This document shows, one piece after another, positions 1 to 6,211 of a stretch of DNA of 8,603 nt. Both the position numbers and the translations under genes were made by a program. The DNA is from Phycisphaerae bacterium (GTDB lineage: Bacteria; Planctomycetota; Phycisphaerae; UBA1845), in NCBI GenBank assembly GCA_021604825.1, contig BQJS01000201.1, positions 1 to 8,603 of the forward strand, read 5' to 3'. The notes under the pieces were generated by a model. It searched no databases. It worked only from the letters and a program-made list of their open reading frames with translations, and was not told where the DNA came from. Numbering within the stretch: the first letter of the stretch is position 1; each line of letters begins with the position of its first letter.

Positions 1-783
1 TTCCAAGCCAGATACGATGGGGCAACAGACGGGATCGCCAGCATTCAACTGCGCCCGCTTGATACGTCGGGCGACCCATCGGGCGCCATCATCGAACAAA
101 CCCCGATGCCCGAAAACTCGCTGTCCTCCAATTATACGTGGCAGACCTTCAACTACAGCGTTGCGTCGGGCCTGACTCCGAGCATCGGGCTTGCCATCGT
201 GGTCGCCGTGCAACAAGACGACAACAGGGTCTGCAACATTCTCTATGACGATGACGGTGGGAACGGTTACGTCGAAACCGCCAATTCGGGTGCGAATTGG
301 CAAAGTTGGAGCATAGGCATACCCCATTACGTCTATGGCAAGGTCACTATTGATGTGGGAGGAACAAACTACATCGGTACAGAAACCGGAGAAGGCACAA
401 GCACCCGCGCCGACTTTGACGACGTGGACGACTACGACGGTTGGACGGCATCGCCTCCGGTTGAAAGAGACGGCACCGCGGTGGCGGGCTACGATGGCTG
501 GACGCGCAATGTGACGGTTGAATACATCAACCCCCTGGCGCCCGGCGGGGCAGCAGTCAACAGCGATGCTGGCGCGAAGCGCATCACCGTCACTGTGACC
601 GACCCACGCGGCGCAACGTCTTCGATCACCAGCGTAAGAACCAACGCGGGAACCTACGAACAAGAAGTGATGTCCACGCGCACGTATTGCAGTTGGGTCG
701 GACTGGACCTGCAAATCGGCGAGGCCAACGCGGCCTTGTCGCTGGGTGCGTCGCTGGCCAACGAACCGGTGATTTCGGATTGA
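1..783 (+). CDS. MshD-like minor pilin, C-terminal part (5' end outside window)
   Basis: The reading frame is open from base 1, so 260 residues of a longer protein are visible; the first ATG in frame (position 106) is internal and not a convincing start. Residues 138-148 read DFDDVDDYDGW, followed by a second YDGW and an RNVTVEY...KRITVTVTDPRG stretch. This combination is typical of MshD-like minor pilins, in which an acidic DDYDGW loop precedes a beta-rich region. The upstream part is beta-rich and Trp/Tyr-rich (NYTWQTFNYS, NWQSW) and may be a jelly-roll-like sensor region. The N-terminal prepilin signal and helix would lie off the left edge. The stop is 5 bases before the next + strand gene, so the two are probably co-transcribed as part of a type IV pilus or secretion pseudopilin cluster. 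Family assignment is by motif recognition; the exact role (tip or minor subunit) is inferred. Confidence 0.75.
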   Translation, partial: FQARYDGATDGIASIQLRPLDTSGDPSGAIIEQTPMPENSLSSNYTWQTFNYSVASGLTPSIGLAIVVAVQQDDNRVCNILYDDDGGNGYVETANSGANWQSWSIGIPHYVYGKVTIDVGGTNYIGTETGEGTSTRADFDDVDDYDGWTASPPVERDGTAVAGYDGWTRNVTVEYINPLAPGGAAVNSDAGAKRITVTVTDPRGATSSITSVRTNAGTYEQEVMSTRTYCSWVGLDLQIGEANAALSLGASLANEPVISD

Positions 784-788
784 GCGCG

Positions 789-2204
789 ATGCCAAACAAA
801 CATCCCAAGCCCTTAGACACCCGTCGGCGTGCGGCTGGTTACATGCTCGTCCTTGGCGCCGCCATGCTGATCACCGTGATCGGATACGCCTCTGTCATGA
901 CCGCGCGGTTCAACACTCGGATGGTGGCGGGCACCAATGATTGGGCGCGGGCGGGTGCGTTGGCCATTGGAGCTGCGGAATTGGCGCCTTTGGTGTTGGA
1001 GGAAAAACCGGACTGGCGAACCGACCTGACCAGCGGGATACCGGTCCGCTTCAAGATCGATGGACAAGCGGTCAATGTCATATTCGTCGATGAGGACGAC
1101 GGTGATTTCACAACGGGAACGTATGACCCCGTTCGCGCGTACGGCATGGCCACTGTGGGCGACGCCGTTCGTGTCCGCAGCGTGCTCCTGACACCCAATA
1201 CAAACGTGCCCATGACGTGTTTGGAAGTGGCGGCCCACAGCGCCAGTGGCTTTACGGGCCTCACGGCGACGCTGACTTCTAACCAGATCATCAGCACCGC
1301 AGCCAGTTTCACTGGGGCCTTGGTGACCATCAACGCCGACGTGGAATACGCAGGAACGCTCGCCGGCGTGACGGTCAATGGAACGCAAACCAAAACGACT
1401 GAACCGCGAACGATGCCTGATCCTGCGAGCGTGTTTGAATATTACATCAACCATGGCACAATCATCCCGCTGGACTCTCTTCCCATGTTCGATGGTGATC
1501 GTGCCATCGACGAAGCCGTCCTGACACCAATCTCAAATCCATATACGGGCGAACTGAACCCCGAAGGCATCTATGTGATCGATTGCGAGGGCGGTATCGT
1601 CACTGTGCGCAACTCGCGCATCGAAGGCACGATCGTTCTCCTCAATGCAGAGGCGAATGACATGGCGGACCATTGCAAGGTCGTCGGCCAAGTCACGTGG
1701 AAACCGGCCATCCCCAACTACCCTGCCGCACTGGTACAGGGCAATTTCGATTTCGCGTTTGATGGCGGCGTGATGATGAGCGAATCGGTTATCGGGGTGA
1801 ATCTGAATCCAGTCGGCACGCCGTATAACGGCGCCGAGGATGCGGCGCTGGACGATGAGTATCCGTCGCGCATCCAGGGAATCGTCTATGCGACTAGCGG
1901 AACAGGATTTCTTTCCAACACACCGTATCTCGAGGGTGTTTGGCTTTCTGGAGAAATGTTTGGTGCCATCGGCAATTCCAACGGAACGATCAACTTCAGC
2001 AAGCGCTACTACCAAGAGCCGCCACCAGGATTCGGCGCGGGGCCATACGAACCGGTGGTCGGCACGTGGCGTTGGGACGAAGCTCCTTGTGGTTCGAGAA
2101 ATTCGACGTGTACAGATGACTCCGAATGCTGCTCAGGCAATTGCGACGAAATCGCCAAGAAGTGCAGGAAGTTCGTTGAGGTCGTGGATCTCGGATTGAA
2201 ATAG
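789..2204 (+). CDS. PilX-like pilus-associated membrane protein with C-terminal knottin-like module
   Basis: 471 residues from the ATG at 789; the frame is open further upstream, but that part overlaps the previous gene and lacks a signal. After a basic start (TRRR, residues 11-14) comes a transmembrane helix at about 15-38 (GYMLVLGAAMLITVIGYASV), resembling the N-terminus of PilX-type proteins, which lack the classic prepilin Glu5. Next come an AR.GALAIGAAELA helix, a WR motif near residue 76 and a long Thr/Val/Ile-rich beta region with many NxT/NxS turns (about 140-400). Near the end, six cysteines (434, 441, 447, 448, 452, 459) are spaced C-6-C-5-CC-3-C-6-C, the pattern of inhibitor-cystine-knot mini-proteins, placed between TWRWDEAP and the final VEVVDLGLK. 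The protein most likely sits in the envelope with its beta region outside, working with the preceding minor pilin. Biochemical function is unknown. Confidence 0.8.
   Translation: MPNKHPKPLDTRRRAAGYMLVLGAAMLITVIGYASVMTARFNTRMVAGTNDWARAGALAIGAAELAPLVLEEKPDWRTDLTSGIPVRFKIDGQAVNVIFVDEDDGDFTTGTYDPVRAYGMATVGDAVRVRSVLLTPNTNVPMTCLEVAAHSASGFTGLTATLTSNQIISTAASFTGALVTINADVEYAGTLAGVTVNGTQTKTTEPRTMPDPASVFEYYINHGTIIPLDSLPMFDGDRAIDEAVLTPISNPYTGELNPEGIYVIDCEGGIVTVRNSRIEGTIVLLNAEANDMADHCKVVGQVTWKPAIPNYPAALVQGNFDFAFDGGVMMSESVIGVNLNPVGTPYNGAEDAALDDEYPSRIQGIVYATSGTGFLSNTPYLEGVWLSGEMFGAIGNSNGTINFSKRYYQEPPPGFGAGPYEPVVGTWRWDEAPCGSRNSTCTDDSECCSGNCDEIAKKCRKFVEVVDLGLK
2088..2165 (+). other. Cystine-knot (knottin-like) six-cysteine module inside the PilX-like protein
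   Basis: Codons for residues 434-459 encode CGSRNST, CTDDSE, CC, SGN, CDEIAKK and C in order. The spacing 6-5-0-3-6 matches the general inhibitor-cystine-knot/conotoxin-like framework (C-C-CC-C-C), and the DDSECCSGNC core resembles the xDxxCCxGxC core seen in many small disulphide-rich domains. The other cysteines of the protein (144, 266, 296) are isolated. Disulphide formation and fold are inferred. Confidence 0.6.
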
Positions 2205-2244
2205 CCGAGTTGCTTGCTGATACAGATTGACCGGCGTTTGGAGG

Positions 2245-4056
2245 TCAAGCTAAGGCGTTCGATTCCGTATCAGAGTGGGCCAACGGAATCAGACAAACGT
2301 CCTGTGTGCTGTGGCCAGTGAGTTGTGCGATGGATATCGTCTGGGCGGGATGCTTCGGTTGATTGGCATTCCAGACGACGATGCGGTCGCGGGCGTCGTT
2401 GATCGCGACGATCATATCGGATGCGCATTCCGCGCGGCGGATGGTTTGACCACCGGCTTCGTAGCGGCAAACGAACGAATCGCCCAATACCTGCGAATAG
2501 ACCGCAAGCGACGTGTCTGTGTAAAACAATCGGGCAACATCGCCATCGGTGATCGATGCGATTGACTCGACAGCGCGGCGACTTCCAGCGTGAATTCGAT
2601 GCGGCGATTCGCTGGCCAGACCAGCCCAGTGCAAAACATCGCCATCGACCGTACCCGCGAAGATGTCATCGCCCTCGACGGAAAGCGCCGTGATCGTATC
2701 GCCGGCGGCTGACAGCGACACATCGTTGGATTTCAAATCGTCTTCCGAGACGCTGAGAATCGAATCGTCAACGCTGCACCAGAATCGACCCGCTGCGAAC
2801 GTCGCGCAACGCACGGCTTTCGCTTGCGATGTCTTGTCTTCAAACAGCACGGTGACGTTGGAGTTCGGTGAATCGGCAGCGTCGCCACCTTGATGTCGTG
2901 GCCATGCAATCACGCCCAACTCCGAATGCGTCCCAACCACCCATTGATCGCTGACGGCCACCGCGTTGAAACCGCCTCGCGGAGCTTCCGCGCATCGGTA
3001 TACAAACGTATTTATGATCGCACCGCTTTCGATATCGAGTTCATAGATGCCGTTTGAAGCACCGATCCACAACGTCGCAGCCGACGACGAACTGGCAAAC
3101 TGTACTGAACGCATGCGGCCAGCCGCCCCACTCACGGGAATTCGCTTGGGCGGGTCGGCGAGTCGCTTCACATCAAACTGCAGAACCTCGTTGCCAGTCA
3201 GCGCGACAACATCAGCCGTTACGGGTTGCGTTGCACGCGATTCAAACAGGGCTTGATACAACTGCCCGCGCTGCGATTCGGAGAACGCCTTCATCAAATC
3301 GGACATTGCGGCGTGCGGTGATTCGTCGGCCAATTCTTTCAGCTTCGACAGCATCGTCTGAAGGTGGTCGAGCTTTTGATTTTGTGCCGTGCTGATCGCC
3401 TCCCGCAATTCACCCTGGGCGGTGTGCTCATGCAATCGGCGGGCGGCTTGTTCTTCTGCTGCTCTTGTGCGGGCGTGACCTTCCGATGTGAATCGGACTT
3501 CGCGGATCGAGTCGATCGTCAACCCGCTCGCAAAGCACACTTCGGCGACGGATTCCTTAACTGCGTCCAGAGCAGCCGATCCGCACTTTCCACCGACGAG
3601 TTCGCCAGAGTTCTGAGACGCAACGAACGCCAGCATTCCCTTCTCAATCGAAGGGCGCAGGCAAGACCGAACGGACTCAACGTCGGCGTCGGTTCGACTG
3701 GCAATCACCCGATCGCGAAATGAATCGAGATCGGCGCGTTCGGGAACCAACGTGACCTGCGCTTGGACGCTAACGTCGCACAAGTAGTTGTCACCCGCTG
3801 GCAACTTCTGCATCTCGAACGATAGATCAATCGGTTGACTGCGAAAGATCAACAGTTCGGAGAGGTCGCTGCCCTCAATCACTTGACCCGGGCGATGCAT
3901 GCGATGGACGTCATCGCGGCTGACCGATTTCGCCGCGAAACCGGCTGGCAGATCGAAGCTGCGTTTGAACACGCCGAATATAGCCTCAGCCGGAATGGAT
4001 ACAGCAACCGAACTTGGGTTCGACAACCATTTTTGAATGTCGATGGCGTTGCTCAT
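2245..4056 (-). CDS. SPFH/band-7-like domain protein with coiled coil and C-terminal beta-propeller
   Basis: 603 residues from the ATG at 4056; a GTG at 4116 would add 20 Cys/Lys-rich residues that fall in repeat sequence, so the ATG is preferred. Residues about 15-205 look like an SPFH (band 7/flotillin-like) domain: beta segments around SELLIFRSQPIDLSF, LCDVSVQAQVTLVPE, then FRDRVIAS, a helical stretch, and ASGLTIDSIREVRF followed by a charged Ala/Glu/Arg helix (HARTRAAEEQAARRLHE), the usual SPFH end. Residues about 205-275 are predicted coiled coil. From about 285 to 590 there are repeated short beta blades (LWIGASNGIYELDIESG, DDIFAGTVDGDVLHWAG, DRIVVWNANQP) like a WD40/quinoprotein-type propeller. 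No transmembrane helix is evident. SPFH proteins scaffold membrane microdomains and often neighbour PspA-type genes. It lies 161 bp downstream of the Vps4-like gene on the same strand, so membership in that system is likely but could be a separate transcript. The propeller's ligand is unknown. Confidence 0.75.
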   Translation of the reverse strand: MSNAIDIQKWLSNPSSVAVSIPAEAIFGVFKRSFDLPAGFAAKSVSRDDVHRMHRPGQVIEGSDLSELLIFRSQPIDLSFEMQKLPAGDNYLCDVSVQAQVTLVPERADLDSFRDRVIASRTDADVESVRSCLRPSIEKGMLAFVASQNSGELVGGKCGSAALDAVKESVAEVCFASGLTIDSIREVRFTSEGHARTRAAEEQAARRLHEHTAQGELREAISTAQNQKLDHLQTMLSKLKELADESPHAAMSDLMKAFSESQRGQLYQALFESRATQPVTADVVALTGNEVLQFDVKRLADPPKRIPVSGAAGRMRSVQFASSSSAATLWIGASNGIYELDIESGAIINTFVYRCAEAPRGGFNAVAVSDQWVVGTHSELGVIAWPRHQGGDAADSPNSNVTVLFEDKTSQAKAVRCATFAAGRFWCSVDDSILSVSEDDLKSNDVSLSAAGDTITALSVEGDDIFAGTVDGDVLHWAGLASESPHRIHAGSRRAVESIASITDGDVARLFYTDTSLAVYSQVLGDSFVCRYEAGGQTIRRAECASDMIVAINDARDRIVVWNANQPKHPAQTISIAQLTGHSTQDVCLIPLAHSDTESNALA

Positions 4057-4091
4057 GGCGTGTTTGGCTTTCGATCGAATGTTCTTAACTG

Positions 4092-4110
4092 CACTGCTCA
4101 CAAAGCAGTG
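4092..4110. repeat. Short inverted repeat (6-bp stem, 7-nt loop)
   Basis: CACTGC at 4092-4097 is the reverse complement of GCAGTG at 4105-4110, separated by TCACAAA. Its right arm is part of the first copy of the 12-bp direct repeat. There is no adjacent T-run on either strand, so a classical intrinsic terminator is not supported. Confidence 0.55.
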
Positions 4111-4138
4111 GCACACCAGTCACCGGGCAGTGGCACAC
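4105..4138. repeat. Two direct copies of GCAGTGGCACAC, 22-bp period
   Basis: Identical 12-mers lie at 4105-4116 and 4127-4138, so they sit about two helical turns apart. The second copy is embedded in CAGTG-GCA-CACTG (4128-4140), a 5-bp inverted repeat. They occupy the non-coding gap (4057-4217) between the Vps4-like and SPFH/propeller genes. The spacing would suit a dimeric regulator, or this could be a dispersed intergenic repeat. Nothing else is recognisable in this 161-bp gap apart from the -10-like hexamer at 4202-4207. Confidence 0.6.
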
Positions 4139-4201
4139 TGGGAATCCTAGTTACATCATCTCTTATTCGCCCGGTGTCGGCCTTTATTAATCTTCAATTT
4201 G

Positions 4202-4207
4202 ATTATA
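4202..4207 (-). promoter_or_regulatory. Candidate -10 hexamer upstream of the SPFH/propeller gene
   Basis: The - strand reads TATAAT here, a perfect -10 consensus in an AT-rich patch just after the stop of the Vps4-like gene. The hexamer 17 bp upstream is GACCGG, a poor -35, and there is no extended -10 TG. It would give a leader of about 140 nt containing the hairpin and repeats at 4092-4140. A promoter is possible but not proved. Confidence 0.3.
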
Positions 4208-4217
4208 GCGGGGCCAA

Positions 4218-5336
4218 TCAGCGGCCGGTCTGTTTGAACTTGTCGAACCGAATCAGGTCGCCGGGTTTGACCGAAGGCGTTTGTGATTCGATACGACTCA
4301 ACATGTCCAAGAGCGTAATCGACCGCTCGCTACCGCCCATCGCGTCCATGAACGCCACCTGGGCGGCTTGCATGCAGAGGTTGCGAATGTCCGCACCGCT
4401 GTACCCTTCCAGATGATCGCACAAAACGCCGAGATCCATGTCGTCGGCGACGGGCCGATCAGCCAGATAAATCTCCAGCAGCCGAAACCGCGCCGGCGCA
4501 TCAGGCAAACCAACGTAGACCAGCGTATCGAATCGCCCCGGCCGCAGCATGGCTTCATCAAGCATCCAAGGTTTGTTGGTGGCTCCAACAAACAATAGCG
4601 CTCGTTCGCCGTTGCGATCAAACCCTTCAAGTTCCTGCAAAATTTGCGGGACAACGCGGGCCATCACCGTCGAACCTTCGGACTTGCGGCGCGGCACCAG
4701 TGCTTCGATCTCGTCGATGAAAATCACCGATCGATCATGCTGCTTAGCCGTCTCGAAAAGTTTGCGAACGTTTTGCTCCGCTTCGCCCACCCATTTTGAA
4801 AGAATTTGCGCCGGGCTGATGACAAAAAACGTCGAGTTAATTTCGTGGGCGATGGCTTTGGCCATCATCGTCTTACCGGTGCCCGGCGGCCCGTACAGCA
4901 ACACGCCCCCACCGATGTTGATCCCATATTTCGCCGCCAACTCCGGGTGGCTAAACGGATAGATCATCTTCAAGCGGATTTCCTGCTTGATCTCTTCCAA
5001 CCCGGCGATGTCGTCGAAACCGATATCCGGTTTGTCTTCAACGATCCAGTCGGAGGCTTGTGCGCCGCCCTCTTCTTCTTCCTTGGCACGCTTGCGAAAA
5101 CGTCCGCCTTCCGGATCAGCTTCAAACCGTTTGCAGTCCTTGGCCAGATCGATCAGCTCTGCCGCCACTTCTTCACGTTGCCGGCGAAGTTCGGGTGTGT
5201 CGCTCGTCTCAGCCAGTTCGACCATGCAGTCTGCCGCCTCGGTCAAGAACGTACCAGCCGCAGCGTAGTCACCCTTCTTGTACGCGGTGACGCCCTTGCT
5301 CTTGAGCCTCTCAAATGTGGAGTAGGAAACGCCCAT
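4218..5336 (-). CDS. Vps4-like AAA ATPase with N-terminal MIT-like domain
   Basis: 372 residues, close to archaeal CdvC/Vps4 length. Residues 1-75 form a three-helix MIT-like region (GVTAYKKGDYAAAGTFLTEA, then two charged helices), followed by an acidic/basic linker (80-100). The AAA module starts at FDDIAGLEEIKQEI; Walker A is GPPGTGKT (149-156), pore loop 1 is KWVGEAE (181-187), Walker B is VIFIDEIEAL (204-213, D208/E209), sensor 1 is GATNKPW (251-257), arginine-finger segment LRPGRFD (264-270), and sensor-2 helix GYSGADIRNLC (311-321). The end, TLLDMLSRIESQTPSVKPGDL, resembles the Vps4 C-terminal region (DFL...RPSV...DLL). The eukaryotic Vps4 beta-domain insertion is absent. Known role of the family: ATP-driven threading and disassembly of ESCRT-III polymers, recruited through MIT binding to MIM tails. 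The gene starts 9 bp after the ESCRT-III-like gene with no clear Shine-Dalgarno, suggesting coupled translation. Oddity: PGRFD fingers are p97/FtsH-like rather than the Vps4 RRRFE form. Confidence 0.9.
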   Translation of the reverse strand: MGVSYSTFERLKSKGVTAYKKGDYAAAGTFLTEAADCMVELAETSDTPELRRQREEVAAELIDLAKDCKRFEADPEGGRFRKRAKEEEEGGAQASDWIVEDKPDIGFDDIAGLEEIKQEIRLKMIYPFSHPELAAKYGINIGGGVLLYGPPGTGKTMMAKAIAHEINSTFFVISPAQILSKWVGEAEQNVRKLFETAKQHDRSVIFIDEIEALVPRRKSEGSTVMARVVPQILQELEGFDRNGERALLFVGATNKPWMLDEAMLRPGRFDTLVYVGLPDAPARFRLLEIYLADRPVADDMDLGVLCDHLEGYSGADIRNLCMQAAQVAFMDAMGGSERSITLLDMLSRIESQTPSVKPGDLIRFDKFKQTGR

Positions 5337-5345
5337 GATGTGTCG

Positions 5346-5951
5346 TTACTTCTGCTTTTCGCTTTTGCCTTTGAGGGCGTCGATTTCCGCGCGAAGCCCA
5401 GCCAGTTTGCCCATTTCTTTTTGGTGTTCGGCTTCGCTTTCGGCTTCAATCATGCGATCGATTTCATCATCGCTGATGGTGTCGGCTGTCGACATTTCCG
5501 CATCTTGGGCGGCAACGTCTTCGATCGTGTCGAGGAACATGCCCATCCGCTCTTCCATCGTTTGCGACTGAACCATGGCCTTTTCCCAGTCGGCTTGCGT
5601 CTTGACCAGATCGGTTTCGCCGAAAAGTTTTCCGATTTCGCTGGCCATCATGCCCATTGCACCGGCGAAGTCGGCTGATGCTTCGGCTTGCTTCTTGATG
5701 ATCATCGCGTTTTTGACGCTGAGCAGTTGACGCTCCAACACCCGTTTCATCGCAGCCGTCTTCTTCAGCGTGTTGCGGATGAATTGGTACTGAGCGGTGT
5801 CGCCAATCTCCTTGGCGCGGCGGGCGTTCTTGACGAACTCGTCGGTGAACTTGCCCTGTTCGCGAATGGCTTTCTCGATGCGACGGATGCCCTGGCGAAT
5901 CTTGATATCGCGTTCTATACGCCGCTCTTCGTTTGATTTAAAAAGTGCCAC
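5346..5951 (-). CDS. ESCRT-III/Snf7-like protein with C-terminal MIM1-like motif
   Basis: 201 residues, the usual CHMP size. It starts at a GTG (5951) whose G is the last base of the pspC stop (TAGTG), a one-base overlap implying coupled translation; the next in-frame Met is near residue 68. The N-terminus MALFKSNEERR resembles the short amphipathic alpha-0 of CHMP proteins. Residues about 8-45 and 48-100 are long basic helices forming the alpha1/alpha2 hairpin (AKEIGDTAQYQFIRNTLKK, MKRVLERQLLSVKNAM). An AGAMGMMASEIGKLF stretch matches the AMxxMxxxMGxL region of CHMP2-like proteins, then acidic helices follow (EERMGMFLDTIEDV, DDEIDRMIEAES). The tail LRAEIDALK (186-194) fits the MIM1 core LxxRLxxLK except for Glu at the Arg position. 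Family role: membrane-bound filaments that bend and cut membrane. Target is unknown here. A PspA/Vipp1-type identity is the main alternative, but the MIM-like tail and adjacent Vps4 favour the classical branch. Confidence 0.8.
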   Translation of the reverse strand: MALFKSNEERRIERDIKIRQGIRRIEKAIREQGKFTDEFVKNARRAKEIGDTAQYQFIRNTLKKTAAMKRVLERQLLSVKNAMIIKKQAEASADFAGAMGMMASEIGKLFGETDLVKTQADWEKAMVQSQTMEERMGMFLDTIEDVAAQDAEMSTADTISDDEIDRMIEAESEAEHQKEMGKLAGLRAEIDALKGKSEKQK

Positions 5952-6151
5952 TAGTCGTACTCACGCTGAGGTATCAGAATCCACAAGAGAAAATAGACGA
6001 GCACGCCGGAGAATGCCGTGAAGATAGTAGCAAACACGTAGACGATGCGTACGAGCGTCGGGTCCCAATCGAAATACTCGGCGATCCCGCTACACACGCC
6101 GGCAACCTGCACGTCGTGGCGACTTCTTCGCATTGGATATGGTGATGACAT
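5951..6151 (-). CDS. pspC: PspC-domain membrane protein (minimal, 66 residues)
   Basis: MSSPYPMRRSRHDVQVAGVCSG begins the chain, followed by IAEYFDWDPTLVRIVYVF and a transmembrane helix ending in YFLLWILIPQREYD. The AGVCxGIAEYFxxDPTLVR motif followed by a hydrophobic helix ending in WxLIP is the signature of the PspC family. Only this single domain is present; E. coli PspC is nearly twice as long. The ATG at 6151 is chosen because AGGAG sits 8 nt upstream; a GTG at 6160 in the same frame is too close to the Shine-Dalgarno. In the phage-shock system PspC is an inner-membrane sensor that communicates with PspA, itself an ESCRT-III superfamily member. Here it lies between two ESCRT-III-like genes and overlaps the next by one base, so it plausibly recruits or senses for these filaments at the membrane. 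That link is inference from context. Confidence 0.92.
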   Translation of the reverse strand: MSSPYPMRRSRHDVQVAGVCSGIAEYFDWDPTLVRIVYVFATIFTAFSGVLVYFLLWILIPQREYD

Positions 6152-6159
6152 TTCTAGCA

Positions 6160-6170
6160 CTCCTCTCCTT
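6160..6170 (-). promoter_or_regulatory. Strong Shine-Dalgarno for pspC that fixes its start
   Basis: The - strand reads AAGGAGAGGAG, containing two overlapping AGGAG cores. The second is 8 nt from the ATG at 6151 and decides between that ATG and the GTG at 6160. It is the strongest ribosome-binding site in the window. The 60-bp gap it lies in (6152-6211) otherwise contains only a weak 5-bp inverted repeat. Confidence 0.75.
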
Positions 6171-6211
6171 AAATCAACGGCGTGCGAACTCTCAACGCCC
6201 CGCTTTGGCGA

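Noticed and set aside
813..1454. Open frame on the - strand opposite the PilX-like gene
   Set aside because: The product is rich in Arg and His without domains, and the + strand protein has a clear membrane helix and family features.
2205..2244. Bidirectional terminator between the convergent genes
   Set aside because: The 40-bp gap shows no GC-rich hairpin followed by T or A runs.
4057..4116. GTG at 4116 as the start of the SPFH/propeller protein
   Set aside because: It would add 20 residues encoded by the repeat sequence, and the ATG at 4056 is directly before the conserved-looking part; not excluded, but less likely.
3835..4416. + strand open frame spanning the gap between the SPFH and Vps4-like genes
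   Set aside because: It overlaps both proven - strand genes at its ends and has no domain or ribosome-binding site.
4806..5678. Long open frame on the + strand (290 codons)
   Set aside because: It lies opposite the Vps4-like and ESCRT-III-like genes, whose motifs prove the - strand; the + product is Phe/His-rich and low-complexity with no recognisable domain.
5346..5951. Calling this gene pspA/vipp1
   Set aside because: The length is similar, but the acidic tail with LRAEIDALK and the adjacent MIT-AAA gene fit the classical ESCRT-III branch better; PspA-specific signatures were not recognised.
6179..6199. Inverted repeat GGCGT/ACGCC between the 202-residue gene and pspC
   Set aside because: A 5-bp stem with an 11-nt loop and no T-run is expected by chance in DNA of this composition.
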